Source: Fodinibius roseus
GTDB taxonomy: Bacteria; Bacteroidota; Rhodothermia; Balneolales; Balneolaceae
Assembly (NCBI RefSeq): GCF_900129315.1
Contig: NZ_FQUS01000016.1
Span: forward strand, 1-64,000
Direction of reading: 5' to 3'
DNA: 64,000 nt
Each line of letters opens with the position of its first letter. The stretch's first letter is position 1. Below the pieces are notes generated by a model. That model did no database searches. It saw only the letters and a program-made list of their open reading frames with translations, and had not been told where the DNA came from. The position numbers were made by a program, and so were the translations under genes. This document shows, in pieces, positions 1 through 9,744 of this stretch.

Positions 1-190
1 CCCACGGCATCAACGCCCCGATCCCGGCTTCCGTTCGGGGAGCATGATCCGCTACCATGGCCGTCTCTGGGACAACACCGCTAATATTGGTTTTATCCTT
101 TTGCTCGATTTTTGAAGAATTCTTCTGTGCAAGCATTAAATCCACAGAAAATAAAGTAAATAAAATGATCAACGAAATAGATAGTTTCAT
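1..190 (-). CDS. Secreted protein of unknown function, N-terminal part only
   Basis: The gene runs off the left edge of the window, so only the first 63 residues are visible. They begin with a clear signal peptide (MKLSISLIILFTLF, hydrophobic core to about residue 18, likely cleavage after LMLA). A charged Lys/Glu/Gln-rich linker follows, then VPETAMVADHAPRTEAGIGA near residues 42-60. I do not recognise the family with confidence. The stretch around DHAPRTEAGIGALMPW looks like the start of a folded extracytoplasmic domain, possibly a beta-propeller, but that is a guess. The gene is on the same strand as the SusD gene, 111 bp downstream of its stop, so it may be the last member of that glycan-uptake operon. 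Confidence 0.6.
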   Translation of the reverse strand, partial: MKLSISLIILFTLFSVDLMLAQKNSSKIEQKDKTNISGVVPETAMVADHAPRTEAGIGALMPW

Positions 191-301
191 TCAGAGAATT
201 GTATGAAAAATGGACTTTTACAGTTTGGTACAAATACAAATAGCGGAGACTGACATAATTTAAAATTGATCTTTCAATCTTCCTTACCTTTTAAAAATTC
301 A

Positions 302-1981
302 TTAATAACCAGGATTCTGTTCCAAGTTCTTATTAATCTGTATTTCACTGGCCGGTATTGGCATTAAATATTGCCTTGAATCAAAATTACGATCGGTAAT
401 CTGCTTAATTAATTGTTCATTGACCAACTGAGTGTAACTGGGTATACCGTCTTCATCTATCTCCGGGCCATAGGGGAGGAACCAATCTCCTTGATTTACG
501 ACTCTCTGTCTTAACGGTTCGGGATCCAATAATCCATAGTTTGGCCTATTAAGTGCTTTCTCAGCTATCCTCCATCGAATGAGATCTTTATATCGTAACC
601 CTTCAAATGCAAATTCCATCCTCCTTTCCGTCCGTACTATCTTTCTTAATTCTTGTTGATTTGTAGTTGTGACTGCTGGATATTTACCAATAGCTGACGG
701 ATCAACTTTGTAAGCCCTCGCCCTAACTTTATTAATAGCATCTAATACTGTACCATCTATTTCATCAAGTTCTATTTTAGCTTCGGCATATATTAGAAGT
801 ATGTCTGCATATCGCATTAATATTATATCAGAATCGTCGCTATAATCATCAACGAAACTTTCATCAATTCCTTTTTTCCAAAGTAAGCCATTAAATGAAG
901 CATATTGATTAACCGCACGGTTATCATGGTTATCTATCATACCATTAGTTAAAGAACTGTATACTCTTAAAGTATCAGGATGAGGCTGATAAACTATACC
1001 TAAATGTAAAGTCGAGAAAGGAACAATTGTATAACTCAAACGGGGATCTCTATTTTCAAATGGCTTCTCAGGGTCAAACAATGGAGATTCATCAATTGGC
1101 AGGCCATCCGTGCATAAATATGTGTAGAATAAATCAAATGATGGGTTTTCTGCAGCGTATCCCCCTCTATTCCTTGAGGGTAAACGACCGGCATAATTAT
1201 TAACTCCAAATTCATCAGAACGAGGTAGAGTAAAAATGGTTTCTACTGTTTTTCGCGTGGAAGGCTGGAAGAGTTCGCCATAGTCAGGATACAATTGATA
1301 CGTATCCATATCTATGACTTGTCTTGCTGCTTGTTGCGCAATATTCCAATCTTCATTATATAAGGCGGTGCGTGCTTTATATGCCAAAGCAGTACCTTTT
1401 GTAGCCCGGCTTAATTCGGAATTTGGGTATTCAACGGGCAGATTAGCTATGGCAGCATCAAAATCATCATATATATGTTGTAACACTTCTTCTTTACCCG
1501 TTCTTCCCGTCGTATACGCTTCCTCAAGTGGAATCTTATCTGTATAGTAAACAACATCACCAAAATTAAAAATAAGCTTTGCATATTGGGCAGCTCTTAT
1601 AAATTTTGCTTCAGAAATATATTGTTGTTTTTCCTGTTCGGTAATAGCAATATCTCCAGAATTTTGAAGGTGATTTATGATTGTATTTGCTTTTGTAATG
1701 GCTTCGTAGCTATCCGACCAACGCTGACTTGCTACCCCCCACTCTGATGTTACGGTTCCGGATGTAACTGGCGTTAAACTTGATCTAAATAACCAATCAT
1801 CTGTGTTGGAATCAGATGCTTTAAGCCAATATTTGAAAGCGTATAACTCGTTTAGTGAAATATTTATTTCTTCTTTATTGTTGTACCAATTTTCGGTAGA
1901 TGCAGAAGATAGTGGGGACATATTTAAATCCGTGCATCCCAAAAATGTAGTCAATAAAACTATGAGCAGGAGATTTTTCAT
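302..1981 (-). CDS. susD: RagB/SusD family outer-membrane nutrient-binding lipoprotein
   Basis: SusD-like proteins are surface lipoproteins that capture oligosaccharide and form a lid over the SusC channel. At 559 residues the length fits the family. The N-terminus has a lipoprotein signal ending in LGC (lipidated Cys16). The usual features follow: an N-terminal helical region with the NIIN stretch, the long C-terminal RagB/SusD domain (ILLMRYADILLIYAEAKIEL and FEGLRYKDLIRWR near residues 390-475), and the family tail IPASEIQINKNLEQNPGY. It starts 17 bp after the stop of the SusC partner, so the two are co-transcribed. The ligand cannot be read from the sequence. No degradative enzyme lies between this pair and its own sigma/FecR cassette, which makes its substrate less certain than that of the second pair at 18-23 kb. 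Confidence 0.95.
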   Translation of the reverse strand: MKNLLLIVLLTTFLGCTDLNMSPLSSASTENWYNNKEEINISLNELYAFKYWLKASDSNTDDWLFRSSLTPVTSGTVTSEWGVASQRWSDSYEAITKANTIINHLQNSGDIAITEQEKQQYISEAKFIRAAQYAKLIFNFGDVVYYTDKIPLEEAYTTGRTGKEEVLQHIYDDFDAAIANLPVEYPNSELSRATKGTALAYKARTALYNEDWNIAQQAARQVIDMDTYQLYPDYGELFQPSTRKTVETIFTLPRSDEFGVNNYAGRLPSRNRGGYAAENPSFDLFYTYLCTDGLPIDESPLFDPEKPFENRDPRLSYTIVPFSTLHLGIVYQPHPDTLRVYSSLTNGMIDNHDNRAVNQYASFNGLLWKKGIDESFVDDYSDDSDIILMRYADILLIYAEAKIELDEIDGTVLDAINKVRARAYKVDPSAIGKYPAVTTTNQQELRKIVRTERRMEFAFEGLRYKDLIRWRIAEKALNRPNYGLLDPEPLRQRVVNQGDWFLPYGPEIDEDGIPSYTQLVNEQLIKQITDRNFDSRQYLMPIPASEIQINKNLEQNPGY

Positions 1982-1998
1982 TTTTTTAAATTTTACTT

Positions 1999-4900
1999 TT
2001 AAAGTTGTATGGATACTCCAAATAATAATTGTGTAGTAATGGGATAACCTGTAACAGATATTTCAGGATCCCACCCTTCCGGATAACTGCTTATCGTATA
2101 TAGATCTGAGGCAGTCACACTCAAATTTAGTCCCTTAAGCTTTAATTTTTGAACAAGTGAATTGGGCAGGGCATATCCCAATGTCACATTTTTTAAACGG
2201 AAATAGGAGCCATCAAACAGCCAATAGTCAGACATCAAATAATTACTCCCTGCGTTTACCTGGGTGAGACGGGGATAATCTGCATTAATATTTTGCTGGG
2301 AAGTATTATAAGTGCTCCAGTAGTTACCATCTATTATTTCCGGAATATTCCCCCACCCGTTCGTTAACGGTTGTACCATCAATGGATAGGTTCGACTATT
2401 CTGTTTTCCTATCCCTTGAAAAGTTATACGTAATGAAAGCTCTTTATATCCTACTTTTATATTCCCGCCATATTGCATTTTGGGTAAAGATCCTCCCAGC
2501 TGAGTACGGTCATACTCCGGTGTAATCTGCCCATCAGGCTTTCCATTGGGTCCACTGATATCAACATACTTAATATCACCAGGGCGAACGTTACTATTGA
2601 TTGTCGGTGAATTCGCAACCTCGTCATCTGTTTGAAAAAGGCCATCAGTTTTATAACCATACCATTCATTGTATTCGCTGCCTTCTGTCACAATTAGATC
2701 TCCAAGAAATTCAGTCCCTCCCAGCTCACCCATTTCAGTTATTGAATTAGAAAGATTAAATGATACTGAATAGTCAAAATCACCGAATTTATCTCTCCAA
2801 ATAGCCTGGAACTCCCAACCTTTTGTTTCCATTGTTCCAGTATTTTGATCCGGATTTTCAAACCCCAAAAAATCTGGAATTTCTAATGCCAACAACATAT
2901 CCTCAGTTTTTTTCTGGTAATAATCAGCCGTTAACTGTAGTTGATCATCAAGAAAATTGGCATCTAAACCTATTCCTGCAGTTGTAGTGGTTTCCCAAGA
3001 GATATCTTCAATATTATAAGTATTTTGATTACCAGCGGTAGCAGAAGTGATATCACCCCCCTGGTATAATAATACATTGCGAAAATCTATTGATGCTTGA
3101 TAAGGATAATTGCCAATCCGTTCATTTCCCAAACTTCCATACGATGCCCGCAATTTCAAAAAGGAAAGAGGAGAACTCTCCTGCAAAAATGGTTCGTTCG
3201 AGATAATCCATCCTGCAGAAACAGAAGGAAAATTGCCCCATCTATAATTTTCGGCAAACCTGGAGGAACCATCTCTGCGAATACTTGCTTCAAACAGGTA
3301 TTTTTCCTGGAAGCTATAATTGATTCTACTAAAAAAGGATCTATATGCATTTTCATAGGCATTTCCATTGACAAATTGATAATCATTATTGCCATTGTTT
3401 AAATATGGAAATGATGAAAGGGGGAAACGCGTACTAGAAGCTCCAAGCGTTTCGAACCTCGCATAAAAATTTTCATAACCACCTAATATCTTGAATGAAT
3501 GCTCTCCATAATTTCTATCATAGGTAGCTAAAAGCTGTGTTGTATAGTTTTGATCATCATATCTTGACTCATATAAATCAGTTGTATTTGAATTTTGAAG
3601 ATATCCTTGTATCAGGGACTCATTACTGGCAGAATAGTAAGGAATCTGTTTTTGGAAATCTTTTGATGAAACAAAATTAAGGTTAGCTGAGAATATGCCT
3701 GAAATCTCTAAATTTTCTAACGGATGAAAGTCTAATGATATAGTTCCACCTGCCGTATTTCGATCTATTTCATTAAATCCGCCATTCTTTACACGTCCAT
3801 AAATATTAGTACCCGTTTTTCCTGGTGCCGTAGCTCCATTTTGCCAAACAGCTGGATAGATAGGGGCGGAAATTAGTGTTTGAAAAAATAATATATTCTC
3901 AATAGGTGAGGATAGTTGGTCAGAATCTGAATGCTTATAATTGATATCAAGTTCAGCAGACAAATAATTATTAATATTAAAATTATTATTTATTCTTGCT
4001 GTAATCTTTCTGTAGGTTCTTCCCGGGTATAAAGCATCGGACCTGTCCAATCCGATGCTACCTTTGGAACTTATTCTCTCGGAGCCTCCGGATACACTTA
4101 AAAAATGGCTTTGACGAGGTGCGGTTTCATTGAATACTAATTCATTCCAATCTGTAATAGGATATTGATCCGGATCCTCTTGATTCAATTGATAATAATT
4201 GTCTACTATTTCCTTAGGATAAGTAGGATACTCTGTTCCTGCATTACCATTATCATTCCATCTAAGTTCATTTGTGATTTCGAGATATCTCACTACATCA
4301 ACATAGTCAGGGCGAGCCGTTGGCCTTTGAAAACCATAATTAAAGTTATAATCCAAATTAAATTCATTAACTTTTGCTCTTTTTGTCTTTACCAAGATTA
4401 CTCCGGCAGCCGCTCTGGCACCATATATTGAAGCGGAAGCAGCATCTTTCAATACAGTAATTTCTTCTATATCATTAGCATTCAAATTGTCAAGACTATT
4501 AGCAGGAACTCCATCTACAATGATTAGAGGATCACTATTTCCAAGTGTAGTAACACCCCTTATTTTTAAATCTGCTGTCGAACCAGGCGCATTCCCATTT
4601 CGAGTCACAGTCAAGCCTGGAACAGTCCCTTGTAATGCCTGGGTAACTTGCACCTGTTGCCTATCAGTAATGTCTTCACTATTGATAGTCGTAATTGAAG
4701 CCGTAACTTCCCTAGCTTGTTGTGTACCATATCCGACAACAACCAATTCTTCACCGGCAATCGCCTGAAGCTGCAGAGCCACATTAATGTCTGTTTGTCT
4801 ATCGATAGGTATTTCTTGGGTTTGATATCCAACAAATGAGAAAATGAGTGTATCTTGAAGAGATTCCACCGTCAGATCAAAAATACCATTTGCATCTGTG

Positions 4901-5406
4901 GAGGTACCCGTTGTCGTCCCCTTGACCACCACATTCACCCCCGGGAGCGTTTCGCCGGACTCAGCATCCGTCACCTGCCCCCGTACGGTTTCCTGTTGTA
5001 CCGGTTGTCGATGCTCCAGCTCACCCATTGGACTCCTCCTCAGGTGAATATTGCTGTTTATAATTTGATAGACCAAGTCTGTTTGGGCAACCATCTTGGA
5101 TAGCAGACTTTCGACTTTCTGCTCACCCGAACCCGCACTGAAGGAGGTTTCCGTATCGATCTGATTCCAATCAAAAGAAAAGCGATAGCCGGTCTGGCGC
5201 TCAACTATTTTTATCATTTCATAAACAGAAATTTCCTCAGTATCCAAATTCACTAACGATACCTGTTCCTTTTGTATAGTGGCAACCTCTTGTTGATATC
5301 CCTCTGCAGCTGAAACCAGGCAGGTACCCAAAACGAGCAGGGTGAACACTTTTTTTACTGCTCCTCTTGATACCAAAAACCACATCTTCCGTAATGTTCT
5401 ATTCAT
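1999..5406 (-). CDS. susC: SusC/RagA family TonB-linked outer-membrane protein with STN domain
   Basis: This is a TonB-dependent channel that imports glycan fragments captured by SusD. The 1135 residues contain, in order: a signal region (residues about 18-36); an STN domain at about 50-115 (VYEMIKIVERQTGYRFSFDW); a carboxypeptidase-regulatory-like beta-sandwich at about 140-220 (GQVTDAESGETLPGVNVVVK); a plug domain starting VVVGYGTQQ near residue 223 with IRGVTTLGNSDPLIIVDGVP; and a long beta-barrel ending in the typical aromatic C-terminus (LLFGVSIQL). The STN domain is the part of transducer-type receptors that contacts a FecR anti-sigma factor. This agrees with the FecR and ECF sigma genes immediately upstream. 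Expression is therefore expected to respond to its own substrate. It forms a pair with the downstream susD (17 bp gap). Confidence 0.96.
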   Translation of the reverse strand: MNRTLRKMWFLVSRGAVKKVFTLLVLGTCLVSAAEGYQQEVATIQKEQVSLVNLDTEEISVYEMIKIVERQTGYRFSFDWNQIDTETSFSAGSGEQKVESLLSKMVAQTDLVYQIINSNIHLRRSPMGELEHRQPVQQETVRGQVTDAESGETLPGVNVVVKGTTTGTSTDANGIFDLTVESLQDTLIFSFVGYQTQEIPIDRQTDINVALQLQAIAGEELVVVGYGTQQAREVTASITTINSEDITDRQQVQVTQALQGTVPGLTVTRNGNAPGSTADLKIRGVTTLGNSDPLIIVDGVPANSLDNLNANDIEEITVLKDAASASIYGARAAAGVILVKTKRAKVNEFNLDYNFNYGFQRPTARPDYVDVVRYLEITNELRWNDNGNAGTEYPTYPKEIVDNYYQLNQEDPDQYPITDWNELVFNETAPRQSHFLSVSGGSERISSKGSIGLDRSDALYPGRTYRKITARINNNFNINNYLSAELDINYKHSDSDQLSSPIENILFFQTLISAPIYPAVWQNGATAPGKTGTNIYGRVKNGGFNEIDRNTAGGTISLDFHPLENLEISGIFSANLNFVSSKDFQKQIPYYSASNESLIQGYLQNSNTTDLYESRYDDQNYTTQLLATYDRNYGEHSFKILGGYENFYARFETLGASSTRFPLSSFPYLNNGNNDYQFVNGNAYENAYRSFFSRINYSFQEKYLFEASIRRDGSSRFAENYRWGNFPSVSAGWIISNEPFLQESSPLSFLKLRASYGSLGNERIGNYPYQASIDFRNVLLYQGGDITSATAGNQNTYNIEDISWETTTTAGIGLDANFLDDQLQLTADYYQKKTEDMLLALEIPDFLGFENPDQNTGTMETKGWEFQAIWRDKFGDFDYSVSFNLSNSITEMGELGGTEFLGDLIVTEGSEYNEWYGYKTDGLFQTDDEVANSPTINSNVRPGDIKYVDISGPNGKPDGQITPEYDRTQLGGSLPKMQYGGNIKVGYKELSLRITFQGIGKQNSRTYPLMVQPLTNGWGNIPEIIDGNYWSTYNTSQQNINADYPRLTQVNAGSNYLMSDYWLFDGSYFRLKNVTLGYALPNSLVQKLKLKGLNLSVTASDLYTISSYPEGWDPEISVTGYPITTQLLFGVSIQL

Positions 5407-5811
5407 TGTAGTCAGCTTTTAAATTCTGAATGGCATATCAGCATTTGTTATCCCCTTGTGCTATTGTACCACTCGATTCTTATTGTTTAAAAATCCCTGT
5501 ACCGGGCCCGTTCATGTATAAATACAACCAGAGAAGAAGTAACACCACCTCTTTTTTTATTTTTTTCTGACTACCGATATCTGTTTTGTCTCATGAAGTT
5601 AAATGAAACACCATTTAATCCGATATGAGCCCGGTCAAATGAGGTTGACTTTGAATTATTGTCCCGGCTGGATTTCTAAAAATGAGAAGAGATACTTCGC
5701 TCAAACTCGCGTTGAATCAGACGGTGGGACATTCATTAGTAAATGACCTCATTGTGTTTCAAAACAGACCGGCAAGAATGGGAAAAGAAACGAGAGTTTA
5801 GCTTACCTACC
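5407..5811. other. Intergenic leader of the first SusC gene
   Basis: These 405 bp separate the FecR stop from the SusC start, both on the minus strand. I find no convincing gene. The region is AT-rich with long T and A runs around 5551-5568. On the minus strand there is an extended minus-10-like TGGTACAAT at about 5464-5472, but no matching minus-35, so I do not call a promoter. A sigma/FecR-controlled promoter would be expected here because SusC is the regulated gene. Confidence 0.4.
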
Positions 5812-6852
5812 TTAAAAAGTGATATTAACAATCTGATTCTCAACTTCATACGTAAAATCCTTGACATAACTGATGCCTTCCAGAACATTACGGAGCGGTT
5901 CATCCCTAAATACCCCCCGGTATCGCCACTTTTGACGGGCAAGTTCTTCCCGGTTTTTGACTTTGACAGTAACCCCGTACCAGCGCTCAATACGGGTAAT
6001 AAGCTCGTCAACATCGGCATCCCGGAATACCAGCATTCCCCGGGTCCATCCCAGGCTTAATTCGGGATCAAACCGTCCTTTTGTCAGGGTACTATCTCTC
6101 TTGTCCAGCACGGCAGCCTCGCCGGGATTCAAGACATGCGATTTTAATCTGCTACGGTTGTCGCCGGATTCCACCTTTAGTTTACCACTGGCAAGGGAAA
6201 CATCCGTCTGTTTATCTTCCGGATAGTTTCTGATATTAAATGATGTGCCCAAAACAGTCGCTGTAAGTTCTCCCGTATGAACGACAAACCGGCGACTTGA
6301 ATCTTCCGTGACCTCGAAAAAAGCTTCGCCGGTCAGAAAAACTTCCCGCTCCGTTTTCGAAAACTTTTCCGGAAAGGTAATGCGACTATCCGCATTTAAT
6401 TGTATAACCGTTCCGTCTGACAGGGTCAGCGTTTTTTTCTCTCCCGGCTCAGCTATTTTTGTTACTTCTCTGTTTTCCCCGACACTATTACCGGTATGCG
6501 AGTTATTGACCGACCAAAAAGCAAACAGCCCGACGGCCACAACCAGTACGGCTGCCGCTTTGGCCCACATGGGAAAACCGTAGTCCCGGCGGCGAGATGT
6601 TCGGTTATATCTATATAAACGTTTATCCCGGTGGCTGACCTCTGACCTTCTTATATCCTGATGAATATCATGCAGAAGCTGGTCTCCATCGTGCGACACA
6701 TAGTCCGATGCACCGATCTCATGCCAAAGCTCCTCCAGAGACTGACTTTTTTGAGGATTCAGCTGCCGGTCCTCAAACCACTTGAGGACCTCTTCCACTT
6801 CGGCTTCGGAAGCCTCGTTGTTAAAAAATCTTTCGAGTATTTCTTTATTCAT
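5812..6852 (-). CDS. FecR-family anti-sigma factor
   Basis: This is an inner-membrane regulator that holds an ECF sigma factor and passes on the signal from an STN-domain SusC receptor. The 346 residues follow the Bacteroidota layout: a cytoplasmic DUF4880-like N-terminus (residues 1-60, FFNNEASEAEVEEVLKWFED); one membrane segment at about 95-115 (AKAAAVLVVAVGLFAFW); a periplasmic FecR domain at about 127-225 (LSDGTVIQLNADSRITFPE, GEAFFEV); and a DUF4974/STN-like C-terminus at about 265-345. It lies downstream of the sigma gene (183 bp gap) and upstream of SusC, the standard order sigma-FecR-SusC-SusD. The predicted partners are the sigma factor at 7036-7632 and the SusC at 1999-5406. Confidence 0.95.
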   Translation of the reverse strand: MNKEILERFFNNEASEAEVEEVLKWFEDRQLNPQKSQSLEELWHEIGASDYVSHDGDQLLHDIHQDIRRSEVSHRDKRLYRYNRTSRRRDYGFPMWAKAAAVLVVAVGLFAFWSVNNSHTGNSVGENREVTKIAEPGEKKTLTLSDGTVIQLNADSRITFPEKFSKTEREVFLTGEAFFEVTEDSSRRFVVHTGELTATVLGTSFNIRNYPEDKQTDVSLASGKLKVESGDNRSRLKSHVLNPGEAAVLDKRDSTLTKGRFDPELSLGWTRGMLVFRDADVDELITRIERWYGVTVKVKNREELARQKWRYRGVFRDEPLRNVLEGISYVKDFTYEVENQIVNITF

Positions 6853-7035
6853 CGACGATATTACATCACTTTATGACTGTGATCTATGTTAAATACACAT
6901 AAACAGACCAAAGTACCATCTCCGAAAGAGACACCAATAAATTAATTCGGGAATGTAAAAAATATTCATACCAACCTTTAGCCTTCTTTCCGGCTGAATC
7001 CACTCCCCGCCATGGGAAATATGCTCCAAAATCCG

Positions 7036-7632
7036 TTAAATAAGAAACCAGCTAAAGCATACTATGACGATGAAAAGGCTAATGATCCCGTGATTCGAAA
7101 GGTAGATTCGCAACACTTTTAGAGCTTTGTGAATATGGTTTTCGATATTGCTGACGGAGGTATCGGTAAGGTGGGCAATTTCTTTATTTGTCAGGCCATT
7201 CATCCGGCTCAATGTGAATACTTCTTTCCTTCGGGGAGGCAGTTGTTCGATCGCATTTTCGACAACTTCCCATGTCTCGCGATACTGCAGTGATTCTTCC
7301 GTGCCGTTGTTTTGCTGGTGGCTGAGCTTATTTTTGAGATAATGTTCATAAGCATGAACATAGGTACGCTTGCGGGCTTTATTGTATACTTTATTGCGGG
7401 CAATCGTAAAGAGAAAGGCTTCAAAATTTTTATTCTCATCAATGGTCGATCGCTTCTCCCATATTTTAAAAAAAGTGTATTGTACTATTTCCCTGGCTTC
7501 TTCATGAGATCGGGTCAGCTTGTAGGCGAAGGCATATAACTTTTCTTCATATATTCGATACAAACGATCAAACGCTTTTCTATCACTTTTTTTAAGCCTT
7601 TTCACCAGCAATTGTTTTTCTGTCAAACCCAT
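7036..7632 (-). CDS. ECF RNA polymerase sigma-70 factor with hydrophobic C-terminal tail
   Basis: The 198-residue ECF sigma factor has region 2 at about 15-80 (AFDRLYRIYEEKLYAFAYKLT, EAREIVQYTFFKIWEKR) and region 4 at about 127-172 (LPPRRKEVFTLSRMNGLTNK, helix-turn-helix EIAHLTDTSVSNIENHI). It should direct transcription of the adjacent susC/susD genes under control of the FecR protein encoded next. Residues about 178-198 form a strongly hydrophobic tail (ISLFIVIVCFSWFLI) not needed for promoter recognition. Similar tails occur in some Bacteroidota ECF factors and may tether the protein to the membrane near FecR; that role is inference. The start is the ATG at 7632; no strong Shine-Dalgarno is visible. 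Confidence 0.95.
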   Translation of the reverse strand: MGLTEKQLLVKRLKKSDRKAFDRLYRIYEEKLYAFAYKLTRSHEEAREIVQYTFFKIWEKRSTIDENKNFEAFLFTIARNKVYNKARKRTYVHAYEHYLKNKLSHQQNNGTEESLQYRETWEVVENAIEQLPPRRKEVFTLSRMNGLTNKEIAHLTDTSVSNIENHIHKALKVLRIYLSNHGIISLFIVIVCFSWFLI

Positions 7633-7795
7633 TCCCTGCGTGAACTAATTATGCATTAAAAGAATCAAATATTTTTTAACATTTAAACTTATTTCATTTT
7701 TTTCCAATTTAAATTCTATAATTTAACCTGAAAATCAAAATTATATTCCATTATCTTGCATTTATCAGATCTAAATCCATTACTATGGGAGTAGA

Positions 7796-9730
7796 TTAAT
7801 CCAGCGAATTGATCCAGTCGGCGATTTTCAGGGCCTCCTCTTCCGGCACGATCGTCATCGGCGGCATCGCCGTGGCGTAGTCGGGCCAGTTCGAGAGGTC
7901 CGGGTTATACATCAGCTCGACCATCTCTTCATTGCTGTAATTCCGCCGGGCAATCTCTGCAAACGGCGGTCCCACCTGGCGTTTGTCGGTCTGATGGCAG
8001 GAGGTACAGGTGTATTGGGACAACAGTGGTTTTACCTCTTCGTAGGTGGGAGGACCACTGTCATCCCCTTCTTTTGCTTCTTTTTGTTCGGGCTGTTTCC
8101 CGGCAGCGGATGGGTCGGCGGCGTCGGTATTTTTCCGGCTAACCTCGCTCAGCGACAGCGTGGATCCCTCCGGGATCTCCTTCAGCGTATAGTAGGCGGA
8201 GGAATGCAGCAGCGGGTGATTGCCCTCCTCGGAGCGGAGGCCATCCAGTTCGATATGGTGAATGTAGTTTTTGCGCATGTTATCCACCAGCAGACGCACG
8301 CTCAGTCCGTCGTCGGACACTTTTACGCCCCGGATATCGCCCGGGGCCGGATCCACCATCGGACTGCCGTAGACCGGGTGATACTTATAAATGAAGCTCG
8401 AGACCGCGTAGGAGGCAATATCTTCGGCGGTAGATTTATCCACAGGCCTGGTGAAGGTTATTTCAAAACCATCGGGCTTGACGCGGACCGTCTTCATTTC
8501 AAAGGGCACCTGTTGGTTCCAAACGAGCCGCTGCAGTCCCTCGGTCGCCTCGCCGGCCGATCCCCATCCCCGGTTGGTTTCCCCTACAAACAATGAGCCG
8601 TCATCGGCCCATGCCATCCGAAGCACCCCAGACTGAAAGCCGCTGCGGAAGTCAAGGGCGGCCCCCTGGTAGGTGCCGTTCACCTTCTCCATATCCACGC
8701 GCATAATCTTGCTTTGTCCCTGGTCGCCCACCAGCAGCTGACCTTCGAAGGGACCAAAGTGTCCCTCCGGAATCTCCAGGATATCGGAGTTTGAAATACC
8801 CAGGATGCCATGGGGCAGCCAAACGGCCGGCGTTTTCAGGGCCGGCAGCTGCTCCTGCAGTTCAAACATCGTTTTGTAGTCTTCTTCATGCTGGATGTTC
8901 TCCGGCTTGATATAGTTGCCGTTCTCATCCTTGTTATAGCGGGGATCCACATGCGCGTAGAGATCTTCCATCGTCATGCTAAGCGGGGCATTCGGCCTGT
9001 CGGTCCACCGCAGACCGGCCGGATGGCCCATAAAGTCTCCCTCCTCCACGTGCCAGAGTCCCCCCGACCCAATCCAGTCTCCCTGGTTTTCGGCATAGAA
9101 CAGCTGCCCGTCTACCCATCCCAGTCCGGCCGGTGAGCGCATCCCCGTGGCCCAGGGCTTCATCTGTCCCTCTTCGCTTATGCGCATCATCCACCCTCTC
9201 CAGGGCACCCGGCTTTCTCCCCGCCACCACTGCTGATCGCCGAATGCGACATTGCCCGAGACATAAAAGGAGCCGTCCGGGGCGATGAGCGGACCGTAGC
9301 TGTACTCGTGATAGTGTCCCGACAGCGGCCAGGAATAGACGGTTTCGATCACATCCGCCTTGCCGTCCATCGTGGTATCTTCCAGGCGTGTGAGCTCTCC
9401 GCGCTGGGCGCAATACAGCGCCCCGTCTTTATAAGCCAGTCCCAGCACCTCATGCAAACCGGAGGCGAAACGCCGGAAATAAGGGTTATTGCTGGTCGGA
9501 TTTTCAACGATCAGGATATCACCGCGCCGCGTAGCAACCCCAAGGTCCCCGTTCGGAAGAACCGCAAGTCCCCCCACTTCGAGCACGTATCCTTCCGGAC
9601 TGTTAACATCTAAAATGGGGAAGAAATCCTCTTCGGCGGGAGTGTCCTGGGCAGAAGCTCCCCCGCTAACAGCAAGTAACAGAATCAAAACAGCAAAACA
9701 GCGACGTATGGAATACATAAACAAATTCAT
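7796..9730 (-). CDS. Secreted beta-propeller (PQQ/sorbosone-dehydrogenase-like, DUF7133-type) protein with C-terminal cytochrome c domain
   Basis: The 644-residue protein starts with a signal peptide (cleavage near AVSGGASA-QD, residue about 28). A six-bladed beta-propeller of the glucose/sorbosone dehydrogenase-like type follows (VGGLAVLPNGDLGVATRRGD, WATGMRSPAGLGWVDGQLFY, GQLLVGDQGQSKIMRVDM), then a beta-rich segment around 420-530. An acidic, Glu/Lys/Pro-rich linker leads to a class I cytochrome c domain. The haem motif is CTSCH at residues 575-579, and the distal Met is probably 622 or 625 (AMPPM). The layout suggests a periplasmic sugar oxidase or dehydrogenase passing electrons to its own haem, though a catalytic cofactor cannot be confirmed. 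It is 14 bp downstream of the DUF1080 gene, so the two are probably one operon. The role in the glycan locus is inferred from position. Confidence 0.85.
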   Translation of the reverse strand: MNLFMYSIRRCFAVLILLLAVSGGASAQDTPAEEDFFPILDVNSPEGYVLEVGGLAVLPNGDLGVATRRGDILIVENPTSNNPYFRRFASGLHEVLGLAYKDGALYCAQRGELTRLEDTTMDGKADVIETVYSWPLSGHYHEYSYGPLIAPDGSFYVSGNVAFGDQQWWRGESRVPWRGWMMRISEEGQMKPWATGMRSPAGLGWVDGQLFYAENQGDWIGSGGLWHVEEGDFMGHPAGLRWTDRPNAPLSMTMEDLYAHVDPRYNKDENGNYIKPENIQHEEDYKTMFELQEQLPALKTPAVWLPHGILGISNSDILEIPEGHFGPFEGQLLVGDQGQSKIMRVDMEKVNGTYQGAALDFRSGFQSGVLRMAWADDGSLFVGETNRGWGSAGEATEGLQRLVWNQQVPFEMKTVRVKPDGFEITFTRPVDKSTAEDIASYAVSSFIYKYHPVYGSPMVDPAPGDIRGVKVSDDGLSVRLLVDNMRKNYIHHIELDGLRSEEGNHPLLHSSAYYTLKEIPEGSTLSLSEVSRKNTDAADPSAAGKQPEQKEAKEGDDSGPPTYEEVKPLLSQYTCTSCHQTDKRQVGPPFAEIARRNYSNEEMVELMYNPDLSNWPDYATAMPPMTIVPEEEALKIADWINSLD

Positions 9731-9744
9731 TTATTCAGGTAGGT

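Noticed and set aside
5464-5500. Possible promoter upstream of the first SusC gene
   Set aside because: An extended minus-10 is present, but no minus-35 occurs at a usable distance, and this gene is expected to use an ECF promoter of unknown sequence.
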